Part shown: positions 43,742-52,443 of the stretch, one piece after another
How the letters are laid out: each line of letters starts with the position of its first letter
Numbering within the stretch: position 1 is the stretch's first letter
From: Aerococcus sanguinicola
GTDB lineage: Bacteria > Bacillota > Bacilli > Lactobacillales > Aerococcaceae
NCBI RefSeq assembly: GCF_008726925.1
Contig: NZ_VYWO01000003.1
Location: 1-64,000 of the forward strand
Length of the DNA: 64,000 nt
Direction: 5' to 3'
Made by a program: the position numbers and the translations under genes
The notes under the pieces: model-generated
What the model saw: only the letters and a program-made list of their open reading frames with translations
What the model was told of the DNA's origin: nothing
The model's database searches: none

Positions 43742-44560
43742 ATGAACTTCAAAAAAGTGTTATTAACATCAGTTGCTACTACCGCTGCTGCCGGTGCACT
43801 CTTCGCTAACAGCTTACAAGTTGCTGAAGCTGCTCCAGCTTATACTGCTCCTGTTGACAAAGATGGTAACATCATTCTTGGTGGGGTTGCTGACAGTAAC
43901 CCAACAGATTCTAACTCTGAAAAATCAGCTGTAAATGCAGAAACTTCTAACCAATTCACAAATACTGTCGATGCTGATGGTGTACCTACCAGCGTATCTG
44001 GCAAACCAGCAGTTGAACAAAAAGAAGAAGTTAAAGCTGACGATCCAAACTATTCACCATATGAATACGAAGCTGAAACAAAAGAAAAAGCCATCGAAAT
44101 TGGCCAAGCTATGCTTAAACGTTCTGAATTAGAAGGAACTGCATTAGCTCAAGTGAACAACCATGTTGATGCTGTTCAAACTGCTTCAGGTAAATGGACT
44201 CCAACCTTCAGCTTCATTGAAAAAGCAGAAAAACCTGCTAAAGAAGACAAGAAGGCTGAAGATAAAAAAGAAGTTAAACCAGAAGCTAAAAAAGAAAGCA
44301 AAGAAGGCAAAAAAGCTGATGATAAGAAAGCTGTTAAACCTGCCGCTAAAACAGACGCTAAGAAAGCCGCTGACAAGAAAGTAGCTGCTAAGAAGACTGA
44401 AGCTGTTAAAGCGAACAACAAGAAAGAAGCTGCTAAGAAAGCTAAATCTACCTTACCTAAGACAGGTGCGATTGCAAGTGCAACTCCAGCAGTATTAGGC
44501 TTAGCTTTAGCAAGCGCTGGTACGGCTTTAGTATTCGGTAAGAAGAAAGAAGACAAATAA
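43742..44560 (+). CDS. LPKTG cell-wall-anchored protein, short paralogue (272 aa)
   Basis: Signal peptide MNFKKVLLTSVATTAAAGAL with cleavage near AEAAP. ATG 43742 follows GAGAGGAAG; an in-frame ATG at 43724 has no ribosome binding site. The mature N-terminus (PVDKDGNIILGGVADSNPT) is shared with the 42058 protein. Residues about 100-165 form a single folded unit (YSPYEYEAETKEKAIEIGQA ... GKWTPTFSFIEK) that may be a reduced version of the neighbour's repeat. A long Lys/Ala/Glu stretch spans the wall before LPKTGAIASATPAVLGLALA and KKKEDK. The three LPKTG genes arose by duplication: both ends are nearly the same while the middles differ. Confidence 0.88.
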   Translation: MNFKKVLLTSVATTAAAGALFANSLQVAEAAPAYTAPVDKDGNIILGGVADSNPTDSNSEKSAVNAETSNQFTNTVDADGVPTSVSGKPAVEQKEEVKADDPNYSPYEYEAETKEKAIEIGQAMLKRSELEGTALAQVNNHVDAVQTASGKWTPTFSFIEKAEKPAKEDKKAEDKKEVKPEAKKESKEGKKADDKKAVKPAAKTDAKKAADKKVAAKKTEAVKANNKKEAAKKAKSTLPKTGAIASATPAVLGLALASAGTALVFGKKKEDK

Positions 44561-44606
44561 GTCTTTTAAACGACCCACTTTAAACAACATATGATCGTAC
44601 GAGATA

Positions 44607-44635
44607 GGCAAGGGCTTTGGTCCTTGTCTTTTTTT
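44607..44635 (+). terminator. terminator of the third LPKTG gene
   Basis: GGCAAGG and CCTTGTC around a GCTTTGGT loop, followed by seven Ts. The gap 44640-45005 beyond it holds no gene. Confidence 0.8.
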
Positions 44636-44794
44636 CTGGGGAGGATTGGCAGGGGCTTTGTTAGTGCCTGGTGTTGGGCTTGCTTGGGGTAGTGTCTGTT
44701 GAAGGCCCTACTCGAAACGAGGCACTGCTTAACTTGCGAACGGCGGTACTATCCAAAAGCTGGCGGTTTCAGAAAATTCTCTTTCTATAAGGAA

Positions 44795-44831
44795 AACCAG
44801 CTAGTAAGGCAGTTCGTCTTACTAGCTGGTT
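44795..44831 (-). terminator. perfect 14-bp hairpin, probable terminator for the amidotransferase transcript
   Basis: AACCAGCTAGTAAG (44795-44808) and CTTACTAGCTGGTT (44818-44831) are exact reverse complements. On the minus strand only TTTTCC follows, so termination strength is uncertain. It lies downstream of two M units behind the 45236 gene. Confidence 0.6.
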
Positions 44832-45005
44832 GATTCATGATTTATAATGGTTGGGTGTTTGCAAGAGATTTTTTTGATTAAGGGCCCTTTACAGCTTGTA
44901 AGTCTGGAGGGGAATTGCTTTCGGAGACTCTGTGCGCAAATAGTGGGACTACAAGATAGCAGCATAAGGCTGAGTAAAGATTGCCAGGCCCCCGTCCTCA
45001 CCCTC

Positions 45006-45239
45006 AGTCGGGTTCAGGCTAGCAGAAATAGCTCCTCTTCGCAAAGATCCGCCGAAGACTTTCAGTCTTCTCTGGCTCTTTGCTCCAGAGGTCTATTTCT
45101 CCCGCTAGCCTTCACACCCTTTTAGTCGGGTTCGCAAAGGCAGAAAGGGAGTGACTTCAGCAAAAGGGAACGACCGGCTGCTAGCCGCTCTTATCCCTTT
45201 TGCTTCCAGTCATCCCTTTCTGAACGCCTTTGCTCTCAC
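45006..45239 (-). repeat. two tandem family M long hairpins (locus B) behind the amidotransferase gene
   Basis: Unit B1 (45006-45120) is framed by AGTCGGGTTC and TCACACCCT and has helices GGCTAGC/GCTAGCC, GAAATAG/CTATTTC, CCTCT/AGAGG, CAAAG/CTTTG and GAAGAC/GTCTTC. Unit B2 (45124-45239) has GCAAAGGC/GCCTTTGC, GAAAGGG/CCCTTTC, TGACT/AGTCA, GCAAAAGGG/CCCTTTTGC and GGCT/AGCC. Internal loops are in the same places in both. In gene-sense (minus) direction the array starts inside the stop codon of the amidotransferase gene (GGGTGAGAG). Confidence 0.85.
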
Positions 45240-45967
45240 CCTTTTATTTCTTGTATGGTATCGATGAACCCCTTGAAGAAGTCTTCGGAGGGGCCGTGGG
45301 CGTGGTGCCATTCGGGGTGGAATTGGACGCCGACTGCGAAGTGGTCGTCGTCTTTGGCTTCGATGGCTTCGACGACGCCGTCTGGGCTCCATGCGGTGGC
45401 TTGGAGGGCGTCGGCGACTTTTTTGACGCCTTGGTGGTGGTAGGAGTTGACCAGGTCGCCGTCGAAGTAGGACTGGCAGATCCAGGAGTTAGGTTTGACC
45501 TGGATGCTGTGGGTGGCGATATTGGTGGCGGATTTTTGCACGTGCTGGATGCGGACGTCGGGATTCTCGCTCAGGTCTTGGTAGAGGGAACCGCCGAGGC
45601 TGACGTTCATCAACTGCATGCCCCGGCAGACGCCTAGGATGGGGAGTTTGCGCTTCCAGGCGGAGTGGAAGACGGCCATTTCGAAGATGTCGCGCTCGTG
45701 GGAGATGTTTTGGAGCTTGAAGCCGGGTTCTTCGCCGTAGAGGTGGGGCGACAGGTCCTGGCCGCCCGTGAAGATGACAGCATCGACCAGGTCCAAGTAG
45801 TATTCAGTTTCCGCCTTATGGGTCAGGGGGAAGAAGATGGGCGTCCCACCGGCCTTGATCAGCCCCTTGGGGAAGCCCTCGTGTGTATAAAAAATCGGCA
45901 GGCCGGTGTAGTGTTCGTCATCACTCGTCAGCCGATTCATTGGAATGCCAATGATAGGTTTGGTCAT
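45236..45967 (-). CDS. class-I glutamine amidotransferase-like hydrolase, PuuD/peptidase C26 family (243 aa)
   Basis: Cytoplasmic hydrolase related to gamma-glutamyl-GABA hydrolase. Catalytic Cys is in LGVCRGMQLMN, the His-Glu pair in VGVQFHPEWHH, and the N-terminal PIIGIPMNR and GGQDLSPHLYGEE loops are typical of the family. The length fits. It stands alone on the minus strand, divergent from rsmD. Family members release glutamate from gamma-glutamylated amines or peptides; the substrate here is not readable. Its stop codon overlaps the first bases of an M repeat array. Confidence 0.88.
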   Translation of the reverse strand: MTKPIIGIPMNRLTSDDEHYTGLPIFYTHEGFPKGLIKAGGTPIFFPLTHKAETEYYLDLVDAVIFTGGQDLSPHLYGEEPGFKLQNISHERDIFEMAVFHSAWKRKLPILGVCRGMQLMNVSLGGSLYQDLSENPDVRIQHVQKSATNIATHSIQVKPNSWICQSYFDGDLVNSYHHQGVKKVADALQATAWSPDGVVEAIEAKDDDHFAVGVQFHPEWHHAHGPSEDFFKGFIDTIQEIKG

Positions 45968-46115
45968 TTGTCGTCATCCTTTCCAAATGAATAAACAGTT
46001 GTCGCTTATTATATGATTAAATGAGCCAAAATTCAAGCGATGCCGCTTTACCTGGAAATGGTTTTCGGTTAGAATTTGAAAGAAGAAGATTTTCGCTAAG
46101 AAGGGGGAATTTGAC

Positions 46116-46673
46116 ATGCGAGTGATTGCAGGCGAAATGGGGGGCCGGCGTCTCAAGGCGGTACCGGGCAAGAACACCCGTCCGACAACGGATAAGATCA
46201 AAGAATCCATGTTCAATCGTATTGGACCATATTTCGACGGGGGGATTGCCCTGGATTTCTACGCGGGCTCGGGCGCCCTTGGTATCGAGGCCCTATCACG
46301 GGGGATCGAAAAAGTCTATGCCTTCGAGAACAATCGCAAGGCCCAAGCGACCATCCAGGACAATGTCTCGACCCTGAAATTGGATGAGCGCTACCAGCTC
46401 CTGCGCGAGGACAACCGGCGTGGCTTGAAGAACTTGTTGGACCGTAACCCAGGCCTCCAGTTCGACCTGGTCCTCCTCGACCCACCTTATGAAGGCCAGC
46501 GCCTCCTGGAGATCCTCGAGAGCTTCCAGGACTTGGACTGCCTAGCAGCAGGCGCCGTCGTCCTCTGCGAACTAGGTAAGGAAGATGACCTCCCCGAAAG
46601 GATCGGCCAACTGGAACGCTGGCAGGACGTCACCATGGGCATCACGCGCTTGGTGACCTACCGGATGCCTTAG
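46116..46673 (+). CDS. rsmD: 16S rRNA (guanine(966)-N(2))-methyltransferase
   Basis: SAM-dependent methyltransferase that modifies G966 of 16S rRNA during 30S assembly. The start MRVIAGEMGGRRLKAVPGKN then TRPTTDKIKESMFN, the SAM-binding LDFYAGSGALGIEALSRG and the catalytic LVLLDPPYEG (D/NPPY) are diagnostic. 185 aa, normal length. AAGGGGGAA precedes the ATG. In many Firmicutes coaD follows directly; here the next 690 nt hold only repeats before comEA. Confidence 0.93.
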   Translation: MRVIAGEMGGRRLKAVPGKNTRPTTDKIKESMFNRIGPYFDGGIALDFYAGSGALGIEALSRGIEKVYAFENNRKAQATIQDNVSTLKLDERYQLLREDNRRGLKNLLDRNPGLQFDLVLLDPPYEGQRLLEILESFQDLDCLAAGAVVLCELGKEDDLPERIGQLERWQDVTMGITRLVTYRMP

Positions 46674-46799
46674 ATTAGATCAATTGATTGACGAATAGCG
46701 AAGGTTGGGCCCTGTCCCAGCCTTTTTCTAATGGGCGCGAGTTGAGGAAGGAGGCAGCGCCTGACAATTTGCGAATACGAGTCTTGTGCGCAATTAGGA

Positions 46800-46925
46800 G
46801 CTGGCATCTCTCAAAAAAGGCCCATCTAAAAATTAAGTGAGGGACCTCGGCCCGAACCGCTAACCCTTTAACGACCAAGCTCGAAGCACAAGGCAAGAAA
46901 TGCTTATTATTATATTTAAAACGGT
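46800..46925. repeat. partial, degenerate family L element (right half)
   Basis: GTGAGGGACCTCGGCCCGAACCG followed by TTTAACGACCAAGCTCGAAGC matches the right half of the full copies at 46974, 52444, 55384 and 57962. No left half is evident. The first motif is 23 nt in the sequence; its core shared with other copies is GAGGGACC..GGCCCGAACCG. Confidence 0.45.
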
Positions 46926-46973
46926 TCATTATTGATTTTGAAATTTATATAAATAATTCTAGCGATTTAATTC

Positions 46974-47267
46974 GTGAGCAGGAGTGGAGCTCGAGTTTGA
47001 TCGTTAGCCATGAAAAAGCAAGCTCCAGGGTGTGAAGGCTAGCGGGAGAAATAGACCTCTGGAGCAAAGAGCCAGAGAAGACGGCAAGTCTTCGGCGGAT
47101 CTTTGTGAAGAGGAGCTATTTCTGCTAGCCTGAACCCGACTAGATGCGAATGATGGAGAGTTGGCGCAAGCCTTACTCTCCATTTGAGTCTCGTTAGGCG
47201 AGAGACCAAGGCTCGAGCCGGTGCCATGGCTCTATAACGATCAAACTCGAAGCGCAACGTATGCTCA
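46974..47267 (+). repeat. family L element (copy L1) with an inserted family M hairpin
   Basis: Bounded by TGAGCA (46975) and TGCTCA (47262). A 16-bp perfect helix joins TCGAGTTTGATCGTTA (46991-47006) with TAACGATCAAACTCGA (47235-47250). A second helix is GGAGAGT / ACTCTCC around TGGCGCAAGCCTT. An M unit with GGCTAGC/GCTAGCC outer helix occupies 47028-47142, between AAAAGCAAGC and GATGCGAAT. Confidence 0.85.
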
Positions 47268-47367
47268 TCACCACAAGCTCTATTTAAAAATAAAGTTCTT
47301 TTAAAAAATTTAAATCACTTGATGAATTTCCGCCTCCCAGCGTTTATATATCTATGAGGTGATTAAG

Positions 47368-48075
47368 ATGTGGAATCGTTGGAAGGATGTATCACTGGCA
47401 AATATGGTGCGCGACTATGGGCGCTACCTGCTAGGTGGCCTGGTCGGCATTTGCCTGGTGGGCTTTTTCCTGGGGCGTTTTTTGGCGGGCAATGAGGTGG
47501 CTGAAGTGGTGGAGGAAGTGCCAGTGGCGGAATCGGTCGAACTGGAGGCGGCCCAGGCAGCTTCTATCCCGGCTGAATCGAGTGCGGCGAGCTCACAGAC
47601 GCCTGTCGAGGAAACCCTCTACGTGGATGTCAAGGGAGCGGTCAAAGAACCCAAGCTCTACCAGGTGGAAGCGGGCATGCGGGTCTACGATGCGGTCATG
47701 CTAGCGGGGGGCTTCTTACCCGAGGCGGCCCAGGACCAGGTCAACTTCGCCCAGCGCTTGGAGGACCAGATGTTGGTCTATATCCCTAGAGAAGGGGAGG
47801 AGGTCCCGGACCACTTGATGCTGGCTGGTCAGAAGCCAGGTGGCCAGGCAACTTCTGGGCAGGGAGACCCGGCATCTGGTGACAAGGTCAACCTGAACAC
47901 GGCGGATAGTGCGGAACTCCAGACCCTGTCCGGTGTGGGGGAGAAGAAGGCGGCGGATATTATTGCCTACCGGGAGGCGAACGGCCCCTTCCAAACGGTG
48001 GATGACCTGTCCCAGGTATCTGGCATTGGGGAGAAGACCCTGGACAAGCTCCGCCCCCAGTTGACGGTGGACTAG
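47368..48075 (+). CDS. comEA: competence protein ComEA (DNA receptor)
   Basis: Membrane-anchored DNA-binding protein of the transformation machinery. One transmembrane segment (YLLGGLVGICLVGFFLGRFL, about residues 24-44), a Glu/Ala/Ser linker, an SLBB domain (YVDVKGAVKEPKLYQVEAGM, about 88-150) and a C-terminal helix-hairpin-helix pair (VNLNTADSAELQTLSGVGEK, then GIGEKTLDKLRPQL). ATG 47368 is chosen because GAGGTG lies 6 nt upstream; a GTG at 47359 overlaps that site. One nucleotide separates it from comEC. With comEC and holA it forms the late competence cluster common to Lactobacillales. Confidence 0.92.
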   Translation: MWNRWKDVSLANMVRDYGRYLLGGLVGICLVGFFLGRFLAGNEVAEVVEEVPVAESVELEAAQAASIPAESSAASSQTPVEETLYVDVKGAVKEPKLYQVEAGMRVYDAVMLAGGFLPEAAQDQVNFAQRLEDQMLVYIPREGEEVPDHLMLAGQKPGGQATSGQGDPASGDKVNLNTADSAELQTLSGVGEKKAADIIAYREANGPFQTVDDLSQVSGIGEKTLDKLRPQLTVD

Positions 48076-48076
48076 G

Positions 48077-50413
48077 ATGTTGGCTCGTTTAAAGACCTAC
48101 CATATTGTCAGCTGGGCCCTCCTGGTTCTTCTGGCGGCCTGCCTGGTCTTGGCGCCATCCATTTGGTCCGGGGCAGGCCTTGCTCTCTTAGTGGTCCGAC
48201 TGGCTTATTTAAAAGAGCCCCGCTTTTTTCGTTGGAGTCTGGTCTTAGTGGGCCTCTGCCTGGCTTATTTTAGCTGGGTGGGGGCTGGTCAGGCTTCCCA
48301 ATTGGAGGCGGGGGACTTTGAGGGCGCCTTGGCCATGGACCTGGCGACCCTCCAGGTGGACGGCGACCAGCTGAAATTTCAAGCGGACCTTCTTTTGGAA
48401 GAGGGGGAAAGTGAGCAGGTCCAGGCCTTTTACCGGCTGGAATCAGCTGAAGAAAAGGCGGCCTTTGACGGCTTGGACCAGGCCTTGACTTGGCAGGTCA
48501 GCGGTGCGCTCGAGCGTCCCCAGCCCAACCGCAACCGCTATCTCTTCAACTACCGGGCTTATCTTGAGCGCCAGGGGATCTGCTTTGTCTTGGACCTGGA
48601 AGGCATGCGACCGCTGGCTGTCCAAGGGGGCTGGCGGCCCCGTCTGGCAGAGGCTCAGGTCGCCATCCGCCAGCAGCTCGCTCGCTTGGCAGATGGCCAA
48701 GTTCGGGCCTATGTCCTGGCCCTCTTCTTCAATGACAGCCAGTGGATCGACCCGGAAGCCATGGATGCCTACCAGACCATTGGCATGATCCATCTCTTTT
48801 CCTTGAGTGGCTTCCATGTCAATTTCCTGCTCAAGCACTGTCGCTACCTCTACCTGCGCCTGGGTGGTCTCTTGGATTACTTTGACGGCCTGGCCTTGGT
48901 CCTCCTCTTGGTCTATGGAACCCTCCTCGCCTGGCCCTTTGGCATGGTCCGGGCGGTGGGCGTCTACCTCTACCGGGTCCTCTGCGGCTATCTGGGCCGC
49001 CCACCTTCTAGTCTGGAGGGGACGGCTTGGACCATGATGGCTTTACTTTTCCTGCAACCCTTTGCGCTTTTCTCCCTGGGCTTCCAGCTCTCCTTTGCCC
49101 TGGCGACGGCCCTCCTTGTCCTGGATGGGGGCATCCGCCGTTTGACCAGTCGGCCTCTGGGGAGGGAACTGGTCCGGTCTCTGGCCTGTGCCCTGGTCAG
49201 CCTGCCCTTTCTTTTGGCCCAGCACCACTTCTTTTCCTGGCTGTCCCTCCTGGTCAATTATTTTTACAGCCTGCTTTTTTCCTCCTTCCTCATCCCGGTC
49301 CTCCTTGGCCTCCTGGTCCTCCACGCCCTGGGCCTAGCCAATCATTTGCCCCTTTTCCAGGCCCTCTTAGGCAGGGGACTCTTGGTCCTAGAAAAGATTT
49401 CCTCGGCTTTGAGCCAGTGGCAGGGCTTGACCTGGGTGACCGGTCACTTGCCGGCCTGGTTGTTTGTGGTCTACGGCCTGGCCTTGCTTGCTTTTTTCGC
49501 CAGTCTCCAAGCGGGCCACTGGGGACGGAAAGCTTGGCTGCCTCTGCTCAGTCTGCTGGCTTTGATTTACTGCTGGCCCAATCTGCAGTGGACGGGCCAG
49601 GTGTCGGCCCTAGCGATCGGCCAGGGGGACTGCCTACTCGTCCGCCTGCCCTTTAACCAGGGCAATTACCTGATCGATGCGGGGAGCCAGCCTAACTTTT
49701 TTGACCGCGAGCCCTGGCAGGTCCGCCGGCAGAGCTCGACGGTGGCTAGCCGGGAGATTCTGCCGGCGCTCCGAGCGGAAGGGGTCCGCCATTTGGACGG
49801 AATCTTTATCAGCCATTCCGACTATGACCATTATGGCTCTTTGGCGGAGATCTGTGAGAACTTGCCGGTGGACACCCTCTACCTGCCGATTGGTCTGGCC
49901 CAGGATGAAGCGGTCTTGGCTGACTGGCGGGGCCTGACCCGGCAAGGCTGGCACTGGCTCAAGACCGGGGACCGTCTCCATTTGGGGCGGCGGGCTGTTT
50001 TTGACATCATCCAACCAGACCGCCTGGGAGAGGGCGCCAATGAAGATTCCCTGGTCATCTGGGCCGAGCTCTACGGCCATTCCTTCCTCTTTACCGGGGA
50101 TACGGAGGGCCAGGCGGAAGCGGTCATGGGCCAGCGGGTCAGGGGAAGGGATCTCGATTACCTCAAAGTGGCCCATCACGGCTCGGACCATTCCTCGCCG
50201 CCTGAACTCCTCGCCCAGCTCAGGCCCCGGCATGCCGTCATCTCAGTGGGCAAGAAGAACCGCTACGGCCACCCCAGTCCCCGGGTCCTCGCTGACCTGG
50301 AGGCAGTGGGCGCCCAGGTCTGGCGGACGGACCAAATGGGAGCTATCCACTATATTTTTAGCCCCAAATCCGCTACAATAGAAAGGACGATTCAATTGGA
50401 AGAAGGGGAGTAA
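48077..50413 (+). CDS. comEC: competence protein ComEC/Rec2 (DNA translocation channel)
   Basis: Polytopic membrane protein that passes single-stranded DNA into the cytoplasm. An N-terminal OB-fold region (about residues 60-200), the Competence domain (about 225-480, LFSLSGFHVNFLLKHCRYLY) and about ten hydrophobic helices precede a metallo-beta-lactamase-like domain (about 510-765) with ISHSDYDHYGS (HxDxDH) and VAHHGSDHSSP. The metal-binding residues look intact. 778 aa, usual length. It starts 1 nt after the comEA stop and ends 3 nt before holA, indicating one transcript. Confidence 0.93.
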   Translation: MLARLKTYHIVSWALLVLLAACLVLAPSIWSGAGLALLVVRLAYLKEPRFFRWSLVLVGLCLAYFSWVGAGQASQLEAGDFEGALAMDLATLQVDGDQLKFQADLLLEEGESEQVQAFYRLESAEEKAAFDGLDQALTWQVSGALERPQPNRNRYLFNYRAYLERQGICFVLDLEGMRPLAVQGGWRPRLAEAQVAIRQQLARLADGQVRAYVLALFFNDSQWIDPEAMDAYQTIGMIHLFSLSGFHVNFLLKHCRYLYLRLGGLLDYFDGLALVLLLVYGTLLAWPFGMVRAVGVYLYRVLCGYLGRPPSSLEGTAWTMMALLFLQPFALFSLGFQLSFALATALLVLDGGIRRLTSRPLGRELVRSLACALVSLPFLLAQHHFFSWLSLLVNYFYSLLFSSFLIPVLLGLLVLHALGLANHLPLFQALLGRGLLVLEKISSALSQWQGLTWVTGHLPAWLFVVYGLALLAFFASLQAGHWGRKAWLPLLSLLALIYCWPNLQWTGQVSALAIGQGDCLLVRLPFNQGNYLIDAGSQPNFFDREPWQVRRQSSTVASREILPALRAEGVRHLDGIFISHSDYDHYGSLAEICENLPVDTLYLPIGLAQDEAVLADWRGLTRQGWHWLKTGDRLHLGRRAVFDIIQPDRLGEGANEDSLVIWAELYGHSFLFTGDTEGQAEAVMGQRVRGRDLDYLKVAHHGSDHSSPPELLAQLRPRHAVISVGKKNRYGHPSPRVLADLEAVGAQVWRTDQMGAIHYIFSPKSATIERTIQLEEGE

Positions 50414-50416
50414 AGC

Positions 50417-51436
50417 GTGGAAATTCAAAAACAGCTGCAAAAGATCAAGGCGGGCAAGTGGGACCCGGTCTACCTCCTGCTGGGCCAGGAGACCTATTTG
50501 GTGGACCGCTTTCAGGAGACCCTGGTCGAATCGGTCCTGGCTGGGGAGGTCAATGCCTTTAACTTTGCCCACTTCGACCTCCAAGAGCAGAGCCTATCGG
50601 ATGCCATGTTGGAAGCCAATACCATTTCTTTTTTCCAAGAGACGCGGATTATCTGGCTCAGCCATCCCAGCTTTTTGACCGGGGACAAGGGCAAGGGGGC
50701 CATCAAGCAGGATCCGGACGAGCTCCTGGCCTACCTGGATAACCCGGCTGAGGAAGTGGTCCTGGTGATCGAAGCCCCCTATGAGAAACTCGATAACCGG
50801 AAGAAAGTGGTCAAGCAATTGAAAAAAACGGCCAGCCTGGTGGACGTGGGCGAGATGAAGCCTGACCAGGTGGCCCGCTACCTGGAAGGCTATGTCTCCC
50901 AACTGGACCAGGCTATGGACCGGGAGGCAGTCAAGCTCTTCCTCGAGCGGACCAATTACAAGCTGAGCCGGACCATGGACGAAATGGCCAAGCTCCAGCT
51001 CTTCACGGCGGACGCCGACCGGATCACCGCCCAGGATGTCCGCCTCCTGGTTGAGCCCTCCATTGATGACGATATCTTCCACCTGACCGACTACCTGATG
51101 CGCGCCCAGGCGGACCCCGCGCTCAGCCTCTACCGCCAGCTGATCGCGGACAAGCAATCGCCCATCGCCATCCTGGCCCTCCTTCTCTCCAACTTCCGCC
51201 TCTACTGCCAGATCAACCAATTCCAGCGCATGGGCTACGACCAGGGCTCCATGGCCAAGGCCCTGTCCGCCCACCCCTACCGGATCAAGATGGCCAGCAA
51301 ACAAGCCAGCGCCTATCCCGGCGAGCGCCTAGTCCAAGCCTACCTAGCCCTCGTCGACCTGGACTTCCGGATCAAAACCGGCCGCGTCGACCAAAACTTA
51401 GGCATCGAATGGTTCATCCTGAAATTCTGTGGCTAA
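50417..51436 (+). CDS. holA: DNA polymerase III subunit delta
   Basis: Clamp-loader subunit that opens the beta sliding clamp. The start MEIQKQLQKIKAGKWDPVYL then LLGQETYLVDRF (GQExYL motif), the central VLVIEAPYEKLDNRKKVVKQ and C-terminal LALLLSNFRLYCQINQF fit the HolA family. 339 aa. It uses a GTG start, 3 nt after comEC, as expected for a coupled gene. A bidirectional terminator separates it from the convergent fic gene. Confidence 0.92.
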   Translation: MEIQKQLQKIKAGKWDPVYLLLGQETYLVDRFQETLVESVLAGEVNAFNFAHFDLQEQSLSDAMLEANTISFFQETRIIWLSHPSFLTGDKGKGAIKQDPDELLAYLDNPAEEVVLVIEAPYEKLDNRKKVVKQLKKTASLVDVGEMKPDQVARYLEGYVSQLDQAMDREAVKLFLERTNYKLSRTMDEMAKLQLFTADADRITAQDVRLLVEPSIDDDIFHLTDYLMRAQADPALSLYRQLIADKQSPIAILALLLSNFRLYCQINQFQRMGYDQGSMAKALSAHPYRIKMASKQASAYPGERLVQAYLALVDLDFRIKTGRVDQNLGIEWFILKFCG

Positions 51437-51486
51437 AAAAGCACCGCGCGAAGCCTTCCTACTTAGCGAGGAAGTTCGCGCGGTGC
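51435..51486 (-). terminator. bidirectional hairpin between holA and fic
   Basis: GCACCGCGCGAA (51441-51452) pairs with TTCGCGCGGTGC (51475-51486). On the minus strand TTTTTT follows, a strong terminator for fic; on the plus strand the T tract is poor. Confidence 0.8.
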
Positions 51487-51550
51487 TTGATTGTGTATAG
51501 GGTGGGAAGATGGGAATCGGGAAGGCGTCCCTAAGCAGGCATCCTAGAAA

Positions 51551-52159
51551 TTAAGGTAAACTGACATCGCTTGAACAATTATTGCTGTCCCCACCGTCAA
51601 TCTCATAGTAAAGATAGTCATCCAAATCTTCATAAGCGTAGGATTGGTCAATCCCTTTCAAATAAACTAAACGATCAGCCACTTTATCCGTCAGAGCTTT
51701 TTCTAAAAGCATCTTCAAAAGGTTATTATTGCTCGGACTTAACGCCATAGCGGATAAGTAATCTCTTTTGTTGATGCGCGACCAATCAATACAAAGCAAT
51801 AAATTGTCTCTTAGCATTTGATCCAACCATATCCGAGTAGACCGTCCATTGCCTTCTCTAAAAGGGTGGACAACGTTCATTTCCGTGTATTTATCAATAA
51901 TCGCATCAAAATTATTTTCGGGCATGGCTTCGACAGCCTGAATAGCAGCCTCTAAATAGAGAACACTCGCAAAACGAAAATTTCCCTTAGAAAGGTTTAC
52001 CTGCCTGATTTTGCCTGGATGAACTTCTGGAAAGTCTTGGAACAAATAGGCATGAATAGCTGCCAAAGATTTAAAGGTCCCAACTTCAAATTTATCGATT
52101 AGATTGAGATCCCAAAGCTCATGGGCTCGACGTTTTGTTTGGTACTCTTCATTCTTCAT
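51551..52159 (-). CDS. fic: Fic family protein (probable adenylyltransferase, class III-like; 202 aa)
   Basis: Fic enzymes transfer AMP (or another nucleotide moiety) to target proteins. The active-site motif HPFREGNGRSTR is complete, and the flap region (EMNVVHPF) is normal. Near the C-terminus IDQSYAYEDLDDYLYYE contains an S-x-x-x-E sequence like the inhibitory helix of class III Fic proteins, where the Glu blocks ATP binding; the usual Gly/Asn after Glu is Asp here. There is no antitoxin gene beside it, consistent with self-inhibition. GGAGGGAATAG precedes the ATG. The gene is lower in GC than comEC and uvrB and may have been acquired. Confidence 0.88.
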   Translation of the reverse strand: MKNEEYQTKRRAHELWDLNLIDKFEVGTFKSLAAIHAYLFQDFPEVHPGKIRQVNLSKGNFRFASVLYLEAAIQAVEAMPENNFDAIIDKYTEMNVVHPFREGNGRSTRIWLDQMLRDNLLLCIDWSRINKRDYLSAMALSPSNNNLLKMLLEKALTDKVADRLVYLKGIDQSYAYEDLDDYLYYEIDGGDSNNCSSDVSLP

Positions 52160-52443
52160 CTATTCCCTCCCTAATCACTTTTTTTCAAGTTAAGTATAAC
52201 ATGTGGTCAACTCCTAGGAAAAACGACAAACTTGCCTGGGTGTTAAAGTTGGACGCACTTATCCGTTGGCAAGTGGGTAGCACCTAACAATACATAGTTG
52301 AACCCCTATTTTTTAAAGAAATCATTTCATACTTTTCCGTTGGTGATTAAAGAATGGATTTTATAACAGGTCGTTTTGAGCAAAAGCGGAGCGCATGCTC
52401 ACTAGAACTTATATCAATTAACAAATATCTTACCATTTACTTA

